Origin: Candidatus Gastranaerophilales bacterium
GTDB taxonomy: Bacteria; Cyanobacteriota; Vampirovibrionia; Gastranaerophilales; Gastranaerophilaceae
DNA: 64,000 nt
Reading direction: 5' to 3'
Assembly (NCBI GenBank): GCA_900767135.1
Contig: CAAFYU010000051.1
Span: forward strand, 1-64,000
Part shown: positions 60,020 to 64,000 of the stretch, one piece after another
Position numbering within the stretch: the stretch's first letter is position 1
Layout: each line of letters begins with the position of its first letter
Position numbers and translations under genes: made by a program
Notes under the pieces: generated by a model
Seen by the model: the letters and a program-made list of their open reading frames with translations, nothing else
What the model was told of the DNA's origin: nothing
Databases searched by the model: none

Positions 60020-63000
60020 ATGAATGTTGAAACTATTTCCTTCGGATTATTAACCAATGTACTATATGACTTAGCTAAAATAACTCTGAATTGTACGTTA
60101 GAACAATTTAAAACTAAATCAGATAAAAAAGATTTAAACAAACCTTTTGAAATAGCTTTTAAAAAAACTTGTGAATATTTTAAAGATGAGATGAATACTT
60201 CATTCGTGATTAATGAAGATTTACTGAATGATTTAATAAATTTCGATAGTGTCGCATTAGAATTATTTTTTTCAAAAGTAGATATTAATTTCGAATTGAT
60301 TAAAGAAAATTTTGATTGTTCTTTTATTTCTGCTGGATTAAAACAATTTATTTTAATTAATTATCCTGATGAAAACTATGAAGAAGATTTTTTTGAACAA
60401 TTTGTATATGTATTTAAAATAAAATATAAAGAAACTTTTAAAAATTTATGTTCTAAAAATAATATTCTATACACTAAATTTATGATTGATATTGTAGGTT
60501 TAACCTTAGAAGATTTAGATTTTATTAAAAATAAAATCAATTCTATTGAAAAAACTACAATGGAAACAAATGATATTTTAAAAACAGAACTCCCAGAAAT
60601 ACAACGTAAATTAGATATCATAGCAAATAATTCATTGTTTTTAGAAACAGATACTTTATTGCTACCAATAAAAACTTTTTTTGAAAATAAACAATTTTCA
60701 AAATGTCTAGATACAATTATACATGATTATGAATGTAAAATAACAAACTTTACTGATGAACAAAAAGCCAAAATTTATAATTATAAAGGAGTTTGTGAAT
60801 TAGGCTTGAATAAACTTGACGAGGCAGAAATCTCTTTTAAAAAATCGATTCAATTTGACTGTACAGATAAAGTGGTAGCGAATTTATGCAAGTGCTATTT
60901 AAATTCCGGAAAAGTTTCTCTTATTCCAGAACAACTTGATAGATTTAAAGATAAAACAAGTGGTTTATATTTAGAAATAAAATTTTATGATATATTTTAT
61001 TGTCAAGAAAATATTGAAGAAGCTGAAAGGTACCTTGACCAAAATAAAAATAAAATAAAAACATATAATCATTTAAAAGGAAGAATTTTGCAGAAAAAAA
61101 TGCTTCCATATAAAACAGTTATTGAATATTTTAATAAATATTTAATAGAATATCCAGATGATAACATCGCAAAATATGAACTACTCACATTACGTTATTC
61201 TGAAATTTTTGATAAAAATTTAATTCAATTTTCTTTTGGAACAACACAAGATTTTAAGTTGCAAATTTTTCCCATAAATAATAAGAATTTAAATGTCGAA
61301 GATTTAAATAAATTAATAATTGATATACAAGATTTTATAAAGGCAAATATAGAAAAAGATTATAGAATTTCTCTAATATTAATGTTGGCAATTTTATGTT
61401 CTCAAAGGGCAGATTTGTCTGTTGCCGAAAAATCTAAAAATGAAATTCTTTTGAATATAAATGTAATTAAGGATGATTTTAATGCAAATAATGCCTGTAT
61501 GGTTTGTTTTTTATTAAATGATTTTGAAAATGCATATTGCATATACAAAAAATATTTGAATTCGTTAGAGGATACAGTAAATATTCTAATTTTAATATTA
61601 TTTGGTCTAGGTTATTATGATAAATGCTATAATTTATTAAACAATAATAATATAGATGGACTAAATACTTTAAAATTATTGGTAGAGTATAAAGTCGAAA
61701 AAAGAGGAAGTTTTATTAATAAAATTATTAATAATTATGAAGCTTTTGAATTAAAAGACAAACTACTAATTCTAGATTTTTGTTTTGAAGAAAAAGAATA
61801 TAATTTTTGTAAAAAGGAATATATTAATATAGTACATAAAATTATAGAAGGAAAAGAAAATCTTCAAGCAAATGTGATTTTAATGCTGGCAGGTAAACTA
61901 GATTTTTTTAAAGAGATTATTCTAAGAAACGAATTAGTAGAATATCAGTGGAAAAAATATCCAACACCAGAGAATTTTGAAATAGGTTTAAGATGTGCCA
62001 TTAAATTGTACAATAATCAACAATTTTCAGATTGTTTATTAATTCTAAATAAGCTAAATGAATTTGATCCGAATAATGAAACAGTAAGAGAATTATTTAT
62101 AAATATTGATATATGTAATTTTTCTTATGCAGGTATTATTGAGAATTACGAAAATGGTAATTTAAACAGTAAGTATTTATATTATGTAGCAGTTGCATAT
62201 ATAAATATAAAAAAATTTGATAAAGCTGCAATTATAATAGAGCAATTAGATAAGCAGCAATATAATTATTTTCATGCCAAAAGTATGCTATGTATTTTTA
62301 CGAATGCATATGATGATTTATTCGATTTATTAATAAATGCATATAGTTTACATTCAGATGATATAGAAATAAATAAACTTATTTTTGATATAGTAATGTT
62401 TCATTGTAAAAATATTAAATTACCAAGTGAATTTAAAGAAATATATGGAAAAGCATTAAATTTTCTTATAGAAAACCATGTAATTTATTCTCATCAAATT
62501 TCAGAAAAAGTTTCAAGTCATGAATTAAAAGGTATTCTCAAATCAATTGAACCATTTGAAGAAAATATCAATAAAAATAATAGCTTTAAAGAATTATTTA
62601 AACAATATGAATCATTTATATTGCCAATACAATTAATATATCCATTTATAAATTATAATAAAATCGAATTTTGGGAAGAATTATTAAACAATAAAAATAC
62701 AATAAAAAATTTAACAAATGGTTCGCAAATCAAGAATTTTCATAAAAATGTTGAAATTTTAGATCAAACACCTAATATATTAGTAGGTTTTGAAACTCTT
62801 ATTTTATTAAAAGAGTTAAATATTGAAAATGAAATAAAGGAAGTTTTAAAATTAAAAATATCCAATTTTACAGTAAAAGATATAAAAAATTATTTATTAG
62901 AATATGAAAATTATAAATCGGAAGGATATTTATTAATTGATTCTAATGATAATATACAATATAATAAAAAATCAGATATTCCTGAAAAATATATTACATT

Positions 63001-63835
63001 TTTAAAATCTATTATTCCAAATTATGAACAAATGAATTTCCGTTCATCAAATATTACAAACACAGCATTAGTTAAAGCTACTGAAAAAATAAGTTGTCCC
63101 GACATGTTTAATGATGCACTTGTTGCATCCCAAGATTCGAATACAATAGTATGGGTTGATGGAACATTAGGCTCTGTTTATAATGAGTTCGGGGTTAAAA
63201 CAATTACAACAATTGAAATCTTACAATATTTATCAGATAAAAATATATTATCCAATAAAGTATTAGCATCTCTTAAAGTTAGGTTATGTAAATTAAATTG
63301 TGTATATATTCCTATTTCTGTAAACGACTTATATTATTCTATATTGGAAGATTTTGCTAGTTTTATTTTATTATTAGATACATTTAATGCACAAACATTC
63401 ACAAAAGAATCTCTTATTACAGTAATAAAAGGTTTAATAATAAAATTAAATGTAGATAATGAGATTTCTAAATTGCAAATAGCTAATATAATTAAAGCTA
63501 TTTTTGATAAATTTATGTTTTTGTATCCAAATGGAGATTTTATATTTGAGTTAATGCTATCTATAGCAAGCAGTTTTATATTTTTAAACAATGATTTACA
63601 AATAAATATTGGTATAAATTTATTGAACACCTTGAATTCAAATTTTGTTATTAGTTTTTATAATAATCTAATATTAGCAATATTTAAATATATTCCAGAG
63701 ACAACTCAAAATAAAAATATATTAATCCAAAAATTAATATTAAATGTCCCAATTGAAATTAGAAATTATGTAAAGACATATGCAACAGAAAATTGTAATT
63801 TTATTGAGATTATAAGAGATACGTCATCAAGTTAG
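60020..63835 (+). CDS. 1271-residue TPR protein with possible PIN-like domain
   Basis: The protein starts with a helical head (MNVETISFGLLTNVLYDLAK, about 1-170). A coiled part follows (about 170-215), then many TPR-like helices (about 215-1000), such as IYNYKGVCELGLNKLDEAEISF. Near 1015-1085 a segment VWVDGTLGSVYNEFGVKTIT followed by TIEILQYL resembles a PIN-like nuclease fold with acidic residues. The rest is helical. It is very AT-rich and ends the island. Proteins with this head-repeat-effector layout are common in phage defence as sensors. The head and PIN calls are inference; the repeats are clear. Confidence 0.55.
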   Translation: MNVETISFGLLTNVLYDLAKITLNCTLEQFKTKSDKKDLNKPFEIAFKKTCEYFKDEMNTSFVINEDLLNDLINFDSVALELFFSKVDINFELIKENFDCSFISAGLKQFILINYPDENYEEDFFEQFVYVFKIKYKETFKNLCSKNNILYTKFMIDIVGLTLEDLDFIKNKINSIEKTTMETNDILKTELPEIQRKLDIIANNSLFLETDTLLLPIKTFFENKQFSKCLDTIIHDYECKITNFTDEQKAKIYNYKGVCELGLNKLDEAEISFKKSIQFDCTDKVVANLCKCYLNSGKVSLIPEQLDRFKDKTSGLYLEIKFYDIFYCQENIEEAERYLDQNKNKIKTYNHLKGRILQKKMLPYKTVIEYFNKYLIEYPDDNIAKYELLTLRYSEIFDKNLIQFSFGTTQDFKLQIFPINNKNLNVEDLNKLIIDIQDFIKANIEKDYRISLILMLAILCSQRADLSVAEKSKNEILLNINVIKDDFNANNACMVCFLLNDFENAYCIYKKYLNSLEDTVNILILILFGLGYYDKCYNLLNNNNIDGLNTLKLLVEYKVEKRGSFINKIINNYEAFELKDKLLILDFCFEEKEYNFCKKEYINIVHKIIEGKENLQANVILMLAGKLDFFKEIILRNELVEYQWKKYPTPENFEIGLRCAIKLYNNQQFSDCLLILNKLNEFDPNNETVRELFINIDICNFSYAGIIENYENGNLNSKYLYYVAVAYINIKKFDKAAIIIEQLDKQQYNYFHAKSMLCIFTNAYDDLFDLLINAYSLHSDDIEINKLIFDIVMFHCKNIKLPSEFKEIYGKALNFLIENHVIYSHQISEKVSSHELKGILKSIEPFEENINKNNSFKELFKQYESFILPIQLIYPFINYNKIEFWEELLNNKNTIKNLTNGSQIKNFHKNVEILDQTPNILVGFETLILLKELNIENEIKEVLKLKISNFTVKDIKNYLLEYENYKSEGYLLIDSNDNIQYNKKSDIPEKYITFLKSIIPNYEQMNFRSSNITNTALVKATEKISCPDMFNDALVASQDSNTIVWVDGTLGSVYNEFGVKTITTIEILQYLSDKNILSNKVLASLKVRLCKLNCVYIPISVNDLYYSILEDFASFILLLDTFNAQTFTKESLITVIKGLIIKLNVDNEISKLQIANIIKAIFDKFMFLYPNGDFIFELMLSIASSFIFLNNDLQINIGINLLNTLNSNFVISFYNNLILAIFKYIPETTQNKNILIQKLILNVPIEIRNYVKTYATENCNFIEIIRDTSSS

Positions 63836-63898
63836 AAATATTTAAATTTTGAACAAAATTTCCCCGGATTTCGTTTTATAATTGTAATAGGAGTATTT

Positions 63899-64000
63899 AT
63901 GAAAAAATTTTTAGCAAGTTTATTATCTTTGTTTTTGTTGACTGGCTTGTGCTTGGCGCAAAACGGAACCTCATACGACAAATATGGCAGTAAAACAGGA
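63899..64000 (+). CDS. Secreted protein, start only (runs off the window)
   Basis: The ATG at 63899 follows GGAG, and TATAAT lies about 20 bases upstream. The first 34 codons give a signal peptide (MKKFLASLLSLFLLTGLCLA) and then QNGTSYDKYGSKTG. The Y-D-K-Y-G-S-K-T-G motif is typical of small repeat-rich secreted proteins. The remainder lies beyond the right edge, so the family cannot be decided. Confidence 0.6.
   Translation, partial: MKKFLASLLSLFLLTGLCLAQNGTSYDKYGSKTG

Overview
The window looks like a chromosomal segment of an AT-rich, Gram-negative-type, fermentative anaerobe. It probably belongs to the non-photosynthetic cyanobacterial relatives of animal guts (Candidatus Gastranaerophilales / Melainabacteria, Vampirovibrionia). 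This assignment is inferred from gene content, not from a search. The main clues are a prepilin with the FTLAEVLITLGIIGVVAAL-type N-terminus, lipid A genes (lpxC, lpxD, fabZ, rfaE2), a reverse-type rubrerythrin, HydF for [FeFe]-hydrogenase assembly, BioY, and very low GC.

Positions 1-38,100 are mostly core genes on both strands. They include a prepilin, an alpha-amylase-like protein, ferritin, purine nucleoside phosphorylase, a probable RNA polymerase omega subunit, MlaD/Mce and upp, an Hsp20-like membrane protein, a receiver protein and der. A minus-strand cell-envelope block follows (fabZ, lpxC, lpxD, rfaE2), then asd, ispE, aroK-aroB, carbonic anhydrase, a DivIC/FtsB-like protein, a TPR protein, a UvrD-type helicase-nuclease, a ROK kinase, purB, rubrerythrin, a WecA-type transferase, glyA, hydF, a sugar-nucleotide transferase, rimI and bioY. 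Several secreted or lineage-specific proteins of unknown function lie between them.

Positions 38,800-63,840 form an accessory defence island around a tRNA-Ser(CGA). On the minus strand is a complete DpnII-type GATC restriction-modification operon with two methyltransferases, one nuclease and a trailing unknown gene. On the plus strand is a tightly overlapping operon of an SF2 helicase, a J-domain protein and a PspA/IM30 protein; I do not recognise it as a named system. Next come an unknown protein, a RhuM-Doc/Fic fusion, a short tyrosine recombinase, and a type I restriction operon (hsdR, two small genes, hsdM, hsdS). That operon continues without a gap into an ATPase plus HNH nuclease pair of the Septu (PtuA-PtuB) kind. 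The island ends with a frameshifted small gene, a small unknown gene and a 1271-residue TPR protein with a possible PIN-like C-terminal region. A secreted protein then begins at the right edge.

Two patterns cut across the window. First, at least twelve genes on both strands have a TATAAT-like -10 box 6-7 bases before the ATG and no Shine-Dalgarno sequence, which predicts leaderless mRNAs in both core and island genes. Second, there is a family of repeat elements built from short 7-8-base tandem units, often followed by a GTTCGTATC-like core. Four copies sit directly on or next to the stop codons of lpxC, lpxD, rfaE2 and glyA. One copy is inserted in frame in the GTPase domain of hydF, and one appears to encode the leader of the prepilin.
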